Source: Panax quinquefolius (taxonomy: Eukaryota; Streptophyta; Magnoliopsida; Apiales; Araliaceae). Taken from it: a stretch of 64,000 nt of DNA. Shown here one piece after another: positions 49,033-61,330 of the stretch (positions within the stretch are counted from its first letter, which is position 1; each line of letters opens with the position of its first letter). A program made the position numbers and the translations under genes. Below the pieces are notes generated by a model. That model searched no databases and was not told the DNA's origin. It worked only from the letters and a program-made list of their open reading frames with translations. Where the stretch lies: NCBI GenBank assembly GCA_020205615.1, contig CM035169.1:15693258-15757257 (forward strand), given 5' to 3'.

Positions 49033-50901
49033 TGTTAGGTTTGTAATATTCATACGCGTGATCAAATTGCATAAAAGTGCTAAGCGTAAAAAATCGAGTT
49101 TAAAAAATTTACAAACCATATACCCGGATCACCCTTTACGCAATTATTAATTAATTAAACGAAAGATAAAGAATAAATCATACCCTCAAGATCGAAGCTT
49201 CCTCGTGTGCAAGTTCACCTCCAAATCCTTTCGCTCAATCTTGAATCCAGGTTTTGGTTCCTTCTTCGACCAACGTTACCACCCAAATGTTTGGCCTCTG
49301 AGAGGATCCACCACGAGGAAGAAGAAAATTCAAGAAAAGGGTATTGGCTCAAACCCTAGTTTTTCTATCTCTATAGAAGCGGTGTACTCTCAACAATTGG
49401 AATTATGTCGTATGTGAAAAAAGTCAACAACACCCACCACCATAATAAGACTCCTCTTATTTATATTTATGTAGATGTAAACCCATCTTAACAATTAAGG
49501 AATTGGGTTTTATTTAATTAATTAAATTCTTTTAATTAATTAAGCTCCTAATCTTATTAGGGATAATTAATTAAACTCCTTTAACTAATTTTCCTTCCTA
49601 ATCCAATTAGGAATAAATGAGAGTACTTATATTAAATTAATTCCTAAACTCTTTTAGAAATTAAAATAATAATAATTGTAATAATATTAATAAGACTCTC
49701 TTATTAATTTATATTTAATATTTCTAAAATATTAAATAATAAATATTAAGCTATTTAATTTATTCTATCACCATAGATTAAATTAAATATACTTAACATA
49801 TTATTACGATTATGTCATTAACTTCTTAAATAATTATTCTTCCTTTTATGGTGTGACCCTTTGTTCTCTCCATATTAAACCTATTGTGAATAAATCAATT
49901 AGAACAATTCTAATCTTATTTAAATAAATAAATTAAACAATTAATTTATTTAAATAATATTTATTCTACAATAGGATAAGCTCCCCTAGCGATCAACGAC
50001 TTTCCGTATAATATAGATTTCAACATTAATCATTAAAGAACCTTTGAGTAAATAGTTACCGTGATAATTCAATCCTTCCACCATACAATGTCCCAATTAA
50101 ATATAAGATATGGAATTCTTCACAAGTCTTATTTTATTTAATTATATGTATTTCGATCCTTAAACGCACAACTCCAAATAATGCAAATTAGAAACTCCTT
50201 TCTAATTTCATTCTCGCCAACCAAGGACTACTGGGTTGTCATTTATCGAATCACATAGACATTTCTCTTTTTTATTAGAAGTGGTAGATTCTTTATCGAT
50301 CATACATTATCTCCATGTACAACTTATTATACCCAAGCATACCATTTGATATACCCTAAGGGTCTTAAGAATAAGTCAAAGTATAACTCATCATACACAA
50401 GATACTATGATGATCTCAAGTCCAAGGATCACTTGACTTACTATCACTACAGAAATTCCTATCGACAGCGAAATAAAACTCCATTAGTATTCCTTAATGA
50501 GCCAATGCTTCAAATGAACTTATTCTCTAATAAAGACCTACATACTTGCTTTTAGTGTCTCCACACAAATGATCATGAGATCAATCATTCTCATCCAATG
50601 AGCAAAGAAACGATATACCAATCTATCCCGGATTCACTAATCCCCAATTTAGTAATCCAATGATTGGGAACTATTTTAGTTTTAAGCTTTCTAAGAATTT
50701 AGATCTCATTAGAATGATCATCATCATTATTCTAAAAGCATTGCTTAAAACTATGGGTTTATCACATATTATAAAACAAAGATCATGTAGATAATTAAAA
50801 GCCTTTAATAAATTAATACTTTTTATTAATAAATGAATAAGATTATTCTAAAGTATATGCTTTATCATCAAACATGATTGCTTGTGTGCATACTACTTTC
50901 A
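49033..50901 (-). mobile_element. Solo Ty1/copia LTR, same family as 4715-6601
   Basis: It is collinear with 4715-6601 from TGTTAGGTTT to TACTACTTTCA (1869 bp). The flanks are CCAAT (49028-49032) and CCAAG (50902-50906), an almost perfect 5-bp target duplication. No polypurine tract or coding sequence is attached on either side. This is the footprint of LTR-LTR recombination that removed the interior. Confidence 0.78.
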
Positions 50902-52977
50902 CCAAGATCGCGATTCTTACTGTAATATTATTTGTGAATAATTAATTATTGATTTATATGATAAGGAAAATATTCATTTTATGTGGTTATAGATGGAGAA
51001 AATTTTTAAAGTGAAAATTGTTGAAAAATAATATTTTATCTTTTCTCGATAAAATAATTTATTATATTATTATAATATAATAATGATGATATTTTTACAA
51101 TGAATGTGAGATATATGAGTATATGAGGAGAAAAAAAGTATTTTTGTTGCATTAAATGAATAACACATGTTTTTTGTGTGTCGGTGGACTCCATTTCTTA
51201 ACCGAAATTTGATTATAAACAGAAAATCGTCTGCTTTATGGATTTCGGTCAATTTCTGCTTTTGGAATTTGGAAAAATTTTCTTCTCAGAAAGTTGTAGA
51301 GAATTGAATTTCCTATAAAAATTCACGAGATTCAATTTTTCCGACAAAAGGGCTATTTTTATTATGAATTATTAAAGTTCTAAAGTTCAAATAATTATTT
51401 TTAAAAGTTTTAAATTTGTTTTAAAAAAAAAACGTTTTTGTGGTTGGTTGGTGGGCACATGTGTTGCAAAATATGCTTGAAATCGAAATTTCAAGTTTAT
51501 GTATGATTTATATAAATAAATTTATTAATATTTTATTAAATTTTCTGCTTTTGTGTTCTAAAGATTTTCCTATAAATAGGGTCTTGGGGTTAGAATTGAA
51601 AATCACACCGTAAACTATGATTTCTCTCTTTCCTCTCTATATATATTGGCGTATTCTTGTGAGTATTTTAATACTTTGAGTATTCTTATACTGGTGCAAG
51701 TTCTTTCAAAGACTATATCCAAGATTCTAGTCGGAAGATTATTCTTTCGAGGTAAGGGATGTTATTTTATTCGAAAATGATATTATTTTTTCAATATCAT
51801 TATCTTCGAAATATTGGTTGGAAATTTTTATCAAATTTGAAACTTTTTCATATCGGGGTTCTTATTCACGAAGTTCTTATTCATGAAAGTTATTATTCAT
51901 TCACGAGTCTTATTCACGAAGCGTGATTATGTTTTTTTTGAAAATTTCTATCTTTTGAGGTCAAGCTTCTTATTCACGATATCGACACTATTCACGTAAA
52001 AATTTAAATTTTTTTTTCTGTGTCCAAGATTATCTGTTATGATTCCTATCTTTGATTGGATCTATGTTTTGATCTTCATTCTTGAATTTTACTCCAACTG
52101 ATTATTTATGAAGTATTTTTGAACTTTGATTATTTAAAGTCGAATCCTTAATACTTGTTCTTTTGTTTCACTAGATTCGCTTTTCTTTAAAATATTTTTT
52201 CATCATCCTCCGCCTTAAATGATGATATTCTTGAATATCTTTGGCGCAGTAGTGCGAGATGTATGATTTCTTGATGAATATCTTTGGCCAGAAGTGCAGC
52301 ATGAAGATGAGCAGTGTTGAGATACGATTAACTAATCGATTAATATCTTTGGTAGTAGTGCGAAATGATGAGCAGTGTTTAGATGAACATGACCGGTGAT
52401 GAATATCTTTTACCAGTAGTGCAGCATGAATATTTGATTCAGGATATATATTGATTGATGTTACTGAGGATAAAATATCGACGATGAACTTTTAAATTCA
52501 TATATAGAAGATAGTAGTTTAGATTCTCTACTTAACTCTTCTAATGAATTATTATTTCACCGAATTGATTTAAAACCCATTGCCTATCAGATTCTATTAG
52601 ATTTTCCTGTTGAGACTAACGATAATTTGTTACATAATATCTTACTTATAATGTTTTTTTCTTTAGTTAATTGAAATTTCACCCTTTCCTTGTTGTTCCA
52701 TTTTTCTTCCTCGGAGGCGAGAATGTAGCGAAGACTTAGTCGGGGTGTGGAATGATGATTACTGAAGTGGTTACTAGTAGTTCTCACTATTCATAAAATA
52801 GTGTATCAATAATCAGAATGAGACTTATTTGAGTGTGGATATTATGCAGATGACAATATTTGTATTTAAACTCACAATTTTATGTTGTATTAATAAAGTT
52901 GTAGTTGTTTTCGCATTCACGTGTTCTTGGCATTTCGAATGGGTGTTGTATCCTATTTTTTTGAAGCGTCATAACTA
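50902..52977 (+). mobile_element. Old LTR related to the gypsy LTRs
   Basis: About 2.1 kb with the block order of the younger LTRs but low identity: a GTCGGTGGACTCC block (51180), a TATA box (CCTATAAATAGGGTCTTGGGG, about 51570), a leader with TTTCTCTCTTTCC, repeated TATTCACGA motifs, a CATCATCCTCCGCC block (52202), a GAATATCTTTGGC.GTAGTG-type block in four copies (52234-52400), an ACTTTTAAATTC...AGATAGTAG block (52485) and the end ATGGGTGTTGTATCCTATTT...GCGTCATAAC. No internal region is attached. Confidence in the left border is low. Confidence 0.6.
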
Positions 52978-53018
52978 ATCAATTACTAAAAATTTCAAAG
53001 TCGATTAATAGTCTCATA

Positions 53019-53069
<51 letters not shown>

Positions 53070-55440
53070 AAGCCATTAAACTCACAACTTAAAAGTTGAC
53101 AAGTGTTAAAATAAGATGTTGTGAAATATATTATATTTGGGCAAAATGAATTTGAAAGAAGTATTCTAAACGTTAATAAATAAATTTTTTTATTAATATA
53201 TTTTGATCCCCTTCTAAAATATTCTGATTCCACCACTGATATCTATCTAATAAAATACAATTGATTTTGAATTTTCCACTCACCCTATTTATTATGTGAG
53301 TCATCCAAAATTTGAGATAACACGAGACACAACTAGTTAACTCATATTATGTGGGTTTTGTGGCCAATCATATTCATCCACGTAGGCGCAGATAACGAAC
53401 CGGTACTGCTGTTAGGGCGCGAAAATCCGAGAAAAACGTGGGTGGATGTGTGAATGTGAATGTGGGGTCCGGTCCAACGTGACATCTAATGGTTGGTAAT
53501 TGCTATAATTCTCCTTTTGTATTTAGCCATTAATTAGTCTAAAAAACTATTTTCTTCTCAACTCATACGGTCATACCCATAACCATAGTCATAGCCATAC
53601 TAATAAAAACATCTCCAAAAATAGTAGTAAAAAAAAAAATTAATTAAAATTTGTTGACTTACGTGATAATTTATAAAATATTATTTACTATTTTCATATT
53701 TTGTGTTTCATCAATTTGTTCAATTCAATGAACTTTACATCAAACTCATCTAAGCGTAATAAATATTTTTAGCCTTTAATTATAGATTTAAAGAGTGAGA
53801 ACGAGGTTGTCGATTTGAGATTAAGAAGGAGGTTATAGATTTGATGACTAAAGTTGAAGAGACTGTTGGAAAAAAAATTCTAATATGACTCACCTATTAA
53901 AATATCGCAAAATAATTAAAAAGGCAGTTAAAGATGCTCTAAAAATTTGTTCGGTAAGACTTGTTTTTCAATACGCAACAAAAGCACGTCCATATATTAA
54001 TCAGTGGGCATTTATCTTTAGACAAAATGCATGGATAAGGTCGTTCTTTGAACCCAAAACTAAATTAATTAATAATTTTCTTTTTAATATGTGTGGTCAT
54101 AAATTTGCATTAGTCTATTCTTCAACGCATTTAACACAAACATTTTATGTCAAATTAACTATACATAATATAGTATAATGATTTGACAGGTAAGGAGTAA
54201 AAGTTGCGATGTTTGGACGTTTTTTTTTCTTTTAATTTGGTTCATTTTGTATAGTGTAAGGTAATTACTATGTCTCCATAATGCAACAGCTACAGTAGCT
54301 AAAGAAATGGAATTTCTTATAGTCTTTTATTTAAGTTGTCCTCGTATGTCAATTCCTGAATCTTAAATTTTAAATTACAACACTTTTTAAATTGTTTATT
54401 AAATATGCGAATATATTAATTAGTACTATCAATTTAGTATTAATAATCTCCGGTTTTGAAGAAGGTAGGAGTAATGATTATCATTAATACGAGTATTTAA
54501 CTTTATATTGTCATTATCACTTGCATTCTAAGCCCATTTTTAGCATAACAAAACATGATTATAACTCGTACTACTAGTAATATAAAATCATAAAGGTTCG
54601 TTCAGTTCATTGCTATACGAGTCAAAAGGGGTTGACAATTGACAGTGCTACTTTTTAATTGGTGCTGGAGTGACAATAATATAATATAATGTCAGATACC
54701 ACCGTTAGGTCCAATTAACTTGGATGGTAATAGACACTGGCGTAAGATATCAACTTCATCTATTGGCTGTCCACAATTCAGCCTAGCTACAGCTAAGAAT
54801 TGAGTTGAACTTGGCTATAAAGTAACGTACAAGTAATAGTATTATTTTCCATGATAAAGGAGAAAATTCTTGTTTTATCATGTGGTGTGTAATATTCCAT
54901 ATATATAGTAAATCATTAATCTTAATTTAAGGTTGTTTTGTTCTGAGCTTGAAATCTAATAAAAATAAAATGCGAATTATAAAAGAATAATATTTTTGGC
55001 GTAAGATAGTTTTATCTTTCTATAAATATATAATACATAACTAATTCGCTCTATGTATGTCACGTCACGTACACACCAATGATAGAGTATATCCCATCAA
55101 ACCTTAATTCATTTTATTAAGAACGTAGTATAATTGTAAGTAAGTAGCTAGAGTAGTTTTTGTATAATTAATTACCTAACTAGGAAATCGTATTAGAGTA
55201 AGTTAAAAAGAATAGGCGGGAAGATATGAATGAAAGAATTGATAGTACTAACAATAATGGAGTACTAATATATAGGGGTTGGCCGTTGGGTAGAGAGAAA
55301 TGGCGGGTCCAATTGACGGCTTGGTATTAGCTGTATGGAAAGCAAAAGCTTTTCATTTCATTAATTGTTGCAGTCCCCATCGAGCCATGCATCATTAATT
55401 TCATAATCGGACTAGTATGTATTCATTCATCTTTATCTCT
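52978..55440. other. Intergenic region upstream of XTH
   Basis: AT-rich, with (TA)n at 53023-53066. One 97-codon open frame (53885-54178, Lys/Ile/Phe-rich) has no recognisable domain and its base composition matches its surroundings, so I do not call it a gene. The last few hundred bases before 55460 are the likely XTH promoter. Confidence 0.5.
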
Positions 55441-55462
55441 AGCTACTTACATATATGTACAC

Positions 55463-55470
55463 TATATAAA
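55463..55470 (+). promoter_or_regulatory. TATA box of XTH
   Basis: TATATAAA 90 bases before the ATG, in the context CACTATATAAAGCCC. This is a normal position for a short plant 5' UTR of about 60 bases. Confidence 0.75.
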
Positions 55471-55560
55471 GCCCATAAGTGCTTATATTCTTCTACATCC
55501 TCACATCACAAATATATACTACTCCATTAATTATTCCAAAATTTGTAGTATTATACAAAT

Positions 55561-56862
55561 ATGGGCACATTGGCAAACCCTTGTTTGAGAAATACTGCTA
55601 CTGTCTATCTTTTGTTATATGTTATTGCTAGCTGCTCATTCTCCTCCGCCTGGGGTCGCCCTGCTACTTTTCAGCAGGACTTTCGAGTTACGTGGGCCGA
55701 TTCCCATATTAGGCAAATCGATGGAGGCCGGGCCATTCAGCTTGTTCTTGACCAAAATTCAGGTACCTACTTGAGTACAACCTTTTCATGCATGGCCCGG
55801 CCGGTCCATATATTTTCTTTTCTTAATTAGAATATATATATTTACTCTCCTCTTCTTCTTTTTCGGTTTGTTATAATTCGTTGGAGTATCTAATATATGC
55901 ACGACTTTAATTAATTAGGATGTGGGTTTGCCTCCAAAAGCCAATATTTGTTTGGACGTGTTAGCATGAAGATCAAACTCGTCCCGGGTGACTCTGCTGG
56001 GACTGTCACTGCCTTCTATGTATGTTGTTCAACTCATACCATTCTACGTACTATTAATTTGTTATAATTTCAATTAGAAATTCTAAAGATTAAATAAAGA
56101 GTTGGTTATTAATTCATTAATAAATTATGACTTTATGTAATTGGATCGTCACAGATGAATTCGGACACGGATAATATACGCGATGAGCTGGATTTTGAGT
56201 TCTTGGGGAATCGTAGCGGACAGCCTACCACAGTCCAGACCAATGTGTACGCTCATGGAAAGGGTGATAGAGAACAAAGGGTTAATCTTTGGTTTGATCC
56301 TGCACTTGATTTCCACACTTACACCATTATGTGGAACCATGGTCAAGTTGTGTGAGTTAAACCATATCTTTACTTGTTATTTATAATACGTACGATCAAA
56401 AATACATACATACAACCATATTCGCATATAATTTAATTTCATTTTAACACTAGTACGTAATTCTTAAATAGGTTTTCTGTGGATGATGTACCTATAAGGG
56501 TATACAAGAACCATGAAGCTAAAGGGATTCCATTCCCCAAGTCTCAACCAATGGGAGTGTACTCAACATTATGGGAAGCAGATGATTGGGCCACAAGGGG
56601 TGGACTAGAGAAGATAGATTGGAGCAAAGCCCCATTTTATTCATACTACAAGGACTTTGACATTGAAGGATGCCCCGTGCCCGGACCAACCAGCTGTGCC
56701 ACTAACTACGGAAACTGGTGGGAGGGAGCTGCTTACACCCAACTCAGCCCAGAGCAAGCTAGACGATACAGGTGGGTTCGCATGAACCACATGATTTACG
56801 ATTACTGCACCGACAAATCACGCTACCCCGTTACCCCACCCGAGTGCGTGGCAGGCATCTAA
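55561..56862 (+). CDS. XTH6: Xyloglucan endotransglucosylase/hydrolase, XTH6/7 type, four exons
   Basis: Exons 55561-55762, 55919-56019, 56155-56351 and 56472-56862 join to 891 nt (296 residues plus TAA); all introns are GT-AG. GH16 enzymes of this group cut xyloglucan in the cell wall and rejoin the end to another chain, loosening or reinforcing the wall during growth. Residues 1 to about 31 are a signal peptide. The catalytic motif [10 protein letters not shown] is at 111-120, with nucleophile Glu112 and acid/base Glu116. It is followed by the conserved N-glycosylation site NRS (120-122). [20 protein letters not shown] and, near the end, [17 protein letters not shown] belong to the XET C-terminal domain with its paired cysteines. 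The length is typical. GNRSGQP and the ending PECVAGI fit the XTH6/XTH7 branch rather than the hydrolase-type XTH31/32 group. Intact; expression likely from the TATA box at 55463. Confidence 0.95.
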
Positions 56863-57213
56863 CGTAACCTTCCGTCGATGGACAAACCATATATCGTCTA
56901 TCTATATATATTTAATTTTTTCCATTAATTGGGAGTCCATAATACATATATATATATATATATATACTTGTTGTGTGATAATTAAGAAAGCCATGCAGAT
57001 ATGTCAAAAGGGTATGTACATATATAAGAATATTAACTATTCTTGTATTTATGTAAGTACTCTTGTGAGGTGATTTTGCCAATAAGTGGGCAGAAGTCGG
57101 TCAATGTCATCTTATTATTTAATTGTGGTATTGTATTGTGTTTCTATTTGCTACGTGCGCACTGTGCGAGCCAAAGCCAATAATGCTCTTGCGTGATTGT
57201 GAAAACGATGTAT

Positions 57214-57219
57214 AATAAA
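57214..57219 (+). terminator. Probable poly(A) signal of XTH
   Basis: AATAAA 352 bases after the stop codon. The 3' UTR holds a (TA)n run at about 56945-56966. A nearer signal is not evident. Confidence 0.45.
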
Positions 57220-57239
57220 TTTACTCCTCCACTTTTTAT

Positions 57240-59560
57240 ATCCAAGTGAATCAAATTTTATCAGTCCTGTCTGTTATAAACTCAATAACAACAGTTTTAT
57301 TTGATCATTTTATTAATTACTCTTGGAGGAGAATCGTTTGTTTGTAGTAGTAATTTACTACTACTACTACTTCCCTCAAACTTATTATATAATGGACTAT
57401 AATTAATTAAAACCATGAATAAAAAGTAGTAAAGTCTAAACCTATGCATTGCATGCTGTTTGGGATCTAATGGACCAATGAGAATTAAGGGACCCATTTG
57501 GTGGTTAATTAGTATGAAGCCACCGTATGAGTGATGTATTTTACTAGTCAATAAGATTCCCCCAAGGGTCAGTCCTCCTGTCTCCGGTAAACCAAACCAA
57601 AAATCAAAATGGTTTAACCTCTGCCACTTACTCATTCAGATTCAGTCATTCTCGTTTTTAAGAACAAGAGCACGACTTTATTTATTTAAGTGATTATTAT
57701 AGAGTATATATATGTGGAGCTAGAAATGCATGCAACCTACAATATAATCTAACTGCACTACAATGTCATTTCACCTATACTCCTCCGATCCTTTAATTTA
57801 ATTAGGATGCCCCCACCACCATTGAATCCATCGCCTCATAAATTTAATTTGGTATTTGACGTTTACTGTTGAAAACAAAACAAAAAACAATTATGACATA
57901 ATACAAACTTTAATAGTAGAAAGAAAAAATAATACTGACTTGTTACCAAAAAAATAAGTAATTATATTGTTTTTGTGTTGATATATGGTCCTTGATTTAA
58001 AATCTGTGCGTGGTCCACTATTTCCATTATAAAATCACATTTAAGCACCCATATTTATTCAGCCCTACCAAACCTATACCTCTCATTCCCAAAATCTTAC
58101 CCCTTGCACTTTCTTCTAACATTACAATCAACACCCTAAACTCTCCAATTTATACCTTGCTTCCCAATAATACAACAACTATACGGACGTACTCCCTCAG
58201 TTGCAAAACTAGACATAATTTTATTTTTTTCTCTTTTTGCCTTCAAAATTTAAATGTATATTTTTAACATGTCATTTTTTAATTGTTTTATTTTTAGTTG
58301 ATTGAATATTATCATCCTCGTCGTCCATCACCACTATATTTTTAGCTAATATTAAAAAAAATAATTAAAAAAATAAACAACTTTCAATATACCCCTCAAT
58401 ACCCTAAATGACGAATAAGGTTAGAGATCTCAAATGATGTATCATTCATTATATACTATTTTTTTGCTAGTTTTAAAGGGAATTTAACATTCTTGCCTTT
58501 GACAAGAATGAATTCCAAGATCTCATGCATCCAAGCCTTATGAGTATCATTATATACTATTTTGGTTGATTATATATTTTTTGGTTGTAATCAGTCATGT
58601 ACTTAATATTCATGCCACACTATTTAAGATCCCAGAGGATAATATTACCAAAATAATTTTTAAAAACTGACTGATAATATATAAAATTTGAATAAAAAAA
58701 AACATTTTTTGACTTGAATTCTTGAGTCTTGATTATTAATGACTAGTCTGTTGTAATACCGCTTATGGACCGTAACTCTCTAGGGCCTAATCGCATGTAA
58801 TCTAATTTTGGGTCTTCCAGCCCAATTTTATATATACAAGTGGCCTTTTTACAACTTTTCGACTGGAAATTATCACCTTTTATTTATTTTTATGGTTTGA
58901 ATGATTAGGATATTTTAGGGTCAGCTTAAATGGCAATCGAGACTTGCTTTTATATTTTTACAAGTTACAACTACTGTATTTAGTTTTGAAGTGAAAACCC
59001 CAAATAAGTAGATTTAAGTGTCCATTTCACCTGATATGTTTTTCAACGAATTTAAAAGAGGTATTTAAATAAAATTAATATGACGATAATCTTTAAAAAT
59101 TCTATAGATGTTAGTAAAATTTTAAGCTTGAAAATCACTAAAAAATTTATGTTATTTCTAAAAGTGTTTAAAATCTCTATTAAAAGCAGTGCTATTGTTA
59201 AATATAATTTATTAACAAATATTTTTAATTCACCACATCTTTGACAAGTGGTTAATCAAGCATGGTCGTGGGTTAGTTAATTTTGGCCTAGTAGTGTTAC
59301 ATACATAGTTTAGAATTTACTCAGGTGGTTCAAATTAAAGACAATTAATTATACAAAATATAAATCAAGTAGTGTTTCTTCTGTTCTTAGCACTCTCTCA
59401 TGGTTGCGGGTTAGTTAATTTTGACTAGTGTATATAATTAAGATATCTGTACGTAGTTTAGGATTTACTCATGTGGTTCAAAAGACAATTAATTATACAA
59501 AATTACTTACAATGCTCCTATTTATTTATTTTTATTTTGAACAGAAGTACAAGTCCTATT
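57240..59560. other. Intergenic region, no gene seen
   Basis: AT-rich. The 112-codon minus-strand frame at 57297-57635 has no recognisable domain. TACTCCCTCAGTTGCAAAACTA at about 58190 resembles a MITE terminus. A hairpin CATTCTTG-CCTTTGA-CAAGAATG lies at about 58488-58510, and a direct duplication at 59263-59507. Confidence 0.5.
59263..59507. repeat. Imperfect direct duplication, 138-bp period
   Basis: The first copy begins TGGTCGTGGGTTAGTTAATT at 59263 and the second TGGTTGCGGGTTAGTTAATT at 59401. Both continue through AGTTTAG.ATTTACTCA.GTGG and AGACAATTAATTATACAAAA. Confidence 0.7.
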
Positions 59561-59580
59561 AGTATATATATATATATATA

Positions 59581-60612
59581 GAAAACGCCAAGATCTTTCG
59601 TCACGCCCCAATCACCTAAAACGCCCCGATCCTCGCAAACGTAAACACAATAAACACCACAAGTTTCGACGATTTTTCGCTCCGGCTTGGGATAGCTTTC
59701 AGCGTGAGAATCAAGATGTGAATTCACAAGGTTTATATAAAACAGAGGTTATATCACCTAAAGTATTGATATCAAGAGATAATAATAATTCTCTCTGAAT
59801 ATACGATTCTAAATGAAGAAGAGATGAGAACGCACTTCTGGTAGAGACTTCTCACAAGTTATACCCTCCTCGCCCAATTACCGTACACCCACTACTACCC
59901 CCACATTCCCTTTACCCGATGGGTTCTCGCCACCGCATTTAGTTTGTTCACCGCTGATCATCATTTTTTCACCACCAATCGATTATAATCCCATCCACAT
60001 TAATGCACGGCAGTTCTTTAGTCAACCGACATGCTTTTTCATCATTACAGTCAAAGATCAGAGATATTTAAAATGTCTAAATGATCGATCCATCGACCAA
60101 TCTTGCTTTTTATAAGTTTGAAATGAAAATGATATGATGATCGGGCTTAATGATTTTAATAATTCAATAATAGAGGCCCAATAGAATAAAAAGAATAAGC
60201 CCAATACACTTGCCCAAATAGATAAAATATCACGACCCAACATCGCCCCCTCTTTTTTTGTCGAATGTAATGTTTAATAGAAAACTATAAACAATCCATG
60301 ATATTTTTCCGAGAATCAATAAATGACAAGATGTAAAAAAACGCATCTCCATTTATTGTCCATGAAATGAATCGAAAGGAAGTTAAGGGCCCAATTCGTA
60401 ACGACTCTATCCATTACGTATCAGACCAAACCGACGCTTCCCATTCAAATTCCAAATTATTACCGGCATTTAATGCTACTGCGCTCTCAACACCGTAAAA
60501 TCACAAGATAAAAGGATAACTTTACCAATTTTGACAGCTTTTACTGCTCATTTGAAATTCGAAAGCGCCTTTCTAAAATTTCTCGATCTCTTTCTCTCGC
60601 AAATCTTCACAA
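59581..60612. other. Probable leader/LTR-like sequence upstream of the gag-like region
   Basis: It is less AT-rich than the neighbourhood from about 59580 and contains no coding sequence I can support. The stretch near 60230-60260 (CACGACCCAACATCGCCCCC, then TCTTTTTTTGTCG) looks like a retroelement UTR. The region before 60613 (CTCGATCTCTTTCTCTCGC) looks like a 5' leader. The left border is unknown. Confidence 0.3.
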
Positions 60613-61330
60613 ATGGCTTCTCAAAACCCCAAAATGTAGTTCTCCCATACTTGTAACACCCATTACCGTGGTTCCCCAAACCCTAATCTTCATGAGGGAC
60701 TTCGTGCACGTAATCCCAAGCAGAAAACCCGTAAAACCCCTCTCGATTATTATAGAGTACGGAGCGATTCTCGCATGCCAACACTCCGCCTATTATAACC
60801 GAGACCGAATCAAGAGAGTTCAACTAGGTTCCACATTCCGCATACCCATGCCGCCGTGGTACCCCTGCTCGAGAGAGAAATGTATCAACTACCAAGGATG
60901 GACTACCGCATCAAAGGACTTTACCGAGAAGGGGTTCGATTCTCTTCATATCTTCATAAGGACCCTATCGGGTTTTTTGGGTGTAGGATTTTCGCAACCT
61001 GCGCCGAACTCCTACATCCATATTCTCGCCTTCGTGGCCTTCTCACATGAATCAAGGCGCGAGCCCTCATCGACTTCTTCTTTACCGCCTACAAGATAAG
61101 ATACCCAGTGAAAAGGGGTTCAAGGCCCTCAAAGAAACATTCTCCTCAAGTCCTGAGAGAAATTTTGACAGACGTCACGGTGAACACCCCTTCGAGCAAT
61201 AGGGGATGGCACGAAAATGGTTCTTTGTCAAAGGCCCCAAATCTCCTCTCTCCGAACTGGGCAACTCGATGAAAAAATATCTCACGACTTTGAGACGCTT
61301 TCAAGAACGAGAAGTGAGATGATGGAGCTG
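60613..61330 (+). pseudogene. Gag-like protein with Transposase_28 (putative gypsy type) domain, frameshifted
   Basis: ATG at 60613 opens MASQNPKM, then stops. The coding signal continues across frames. At 60880-61050 one frame reads EREMYQLPRMDYRIKGLYRE and then GVRFSSYLHKDPIGFFGCR; this fits the start of the plant domain listed as putative gypsy-type transposon, which has a GFRLPLHPF-like core. At about 61155-61230 another frame has VNTPSSNRGWHE followed, one frame over, by FFVKG-like sequence; this is the domain's PSSN.GW..RFFFV landmark. Such proteins are the gag-like first product of Ogre/Tat- or Athila-type gypsy elements. Several indels break it. No pol was found before the window ends. 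Confidence 0.6.

Noticed and set aside
49205..50555. Short frames within the solo copia LTR
   Set aside because: They lie in LTR sequence, are not preserved between the two LTR copies, and contain no domain.
53885..54178. 97-codon frame upstream of XTH
   Set aside because: No recognisable domain; AT-driven Lys/Ile/Phe composition; no coding support.
57297..57635. 112-codon minus-strand frame
   Set aside because: No domain recognised and no sign of promoter or splice context. A gene cannot be excluded, but nothing supports one.
60668..61099. 143-codon frame as an intact gene
   Set aside because: It is out of frame with the recognisable Transposase_28-type text over most of its length. The locus is better described as a frameshifted gag remnant.
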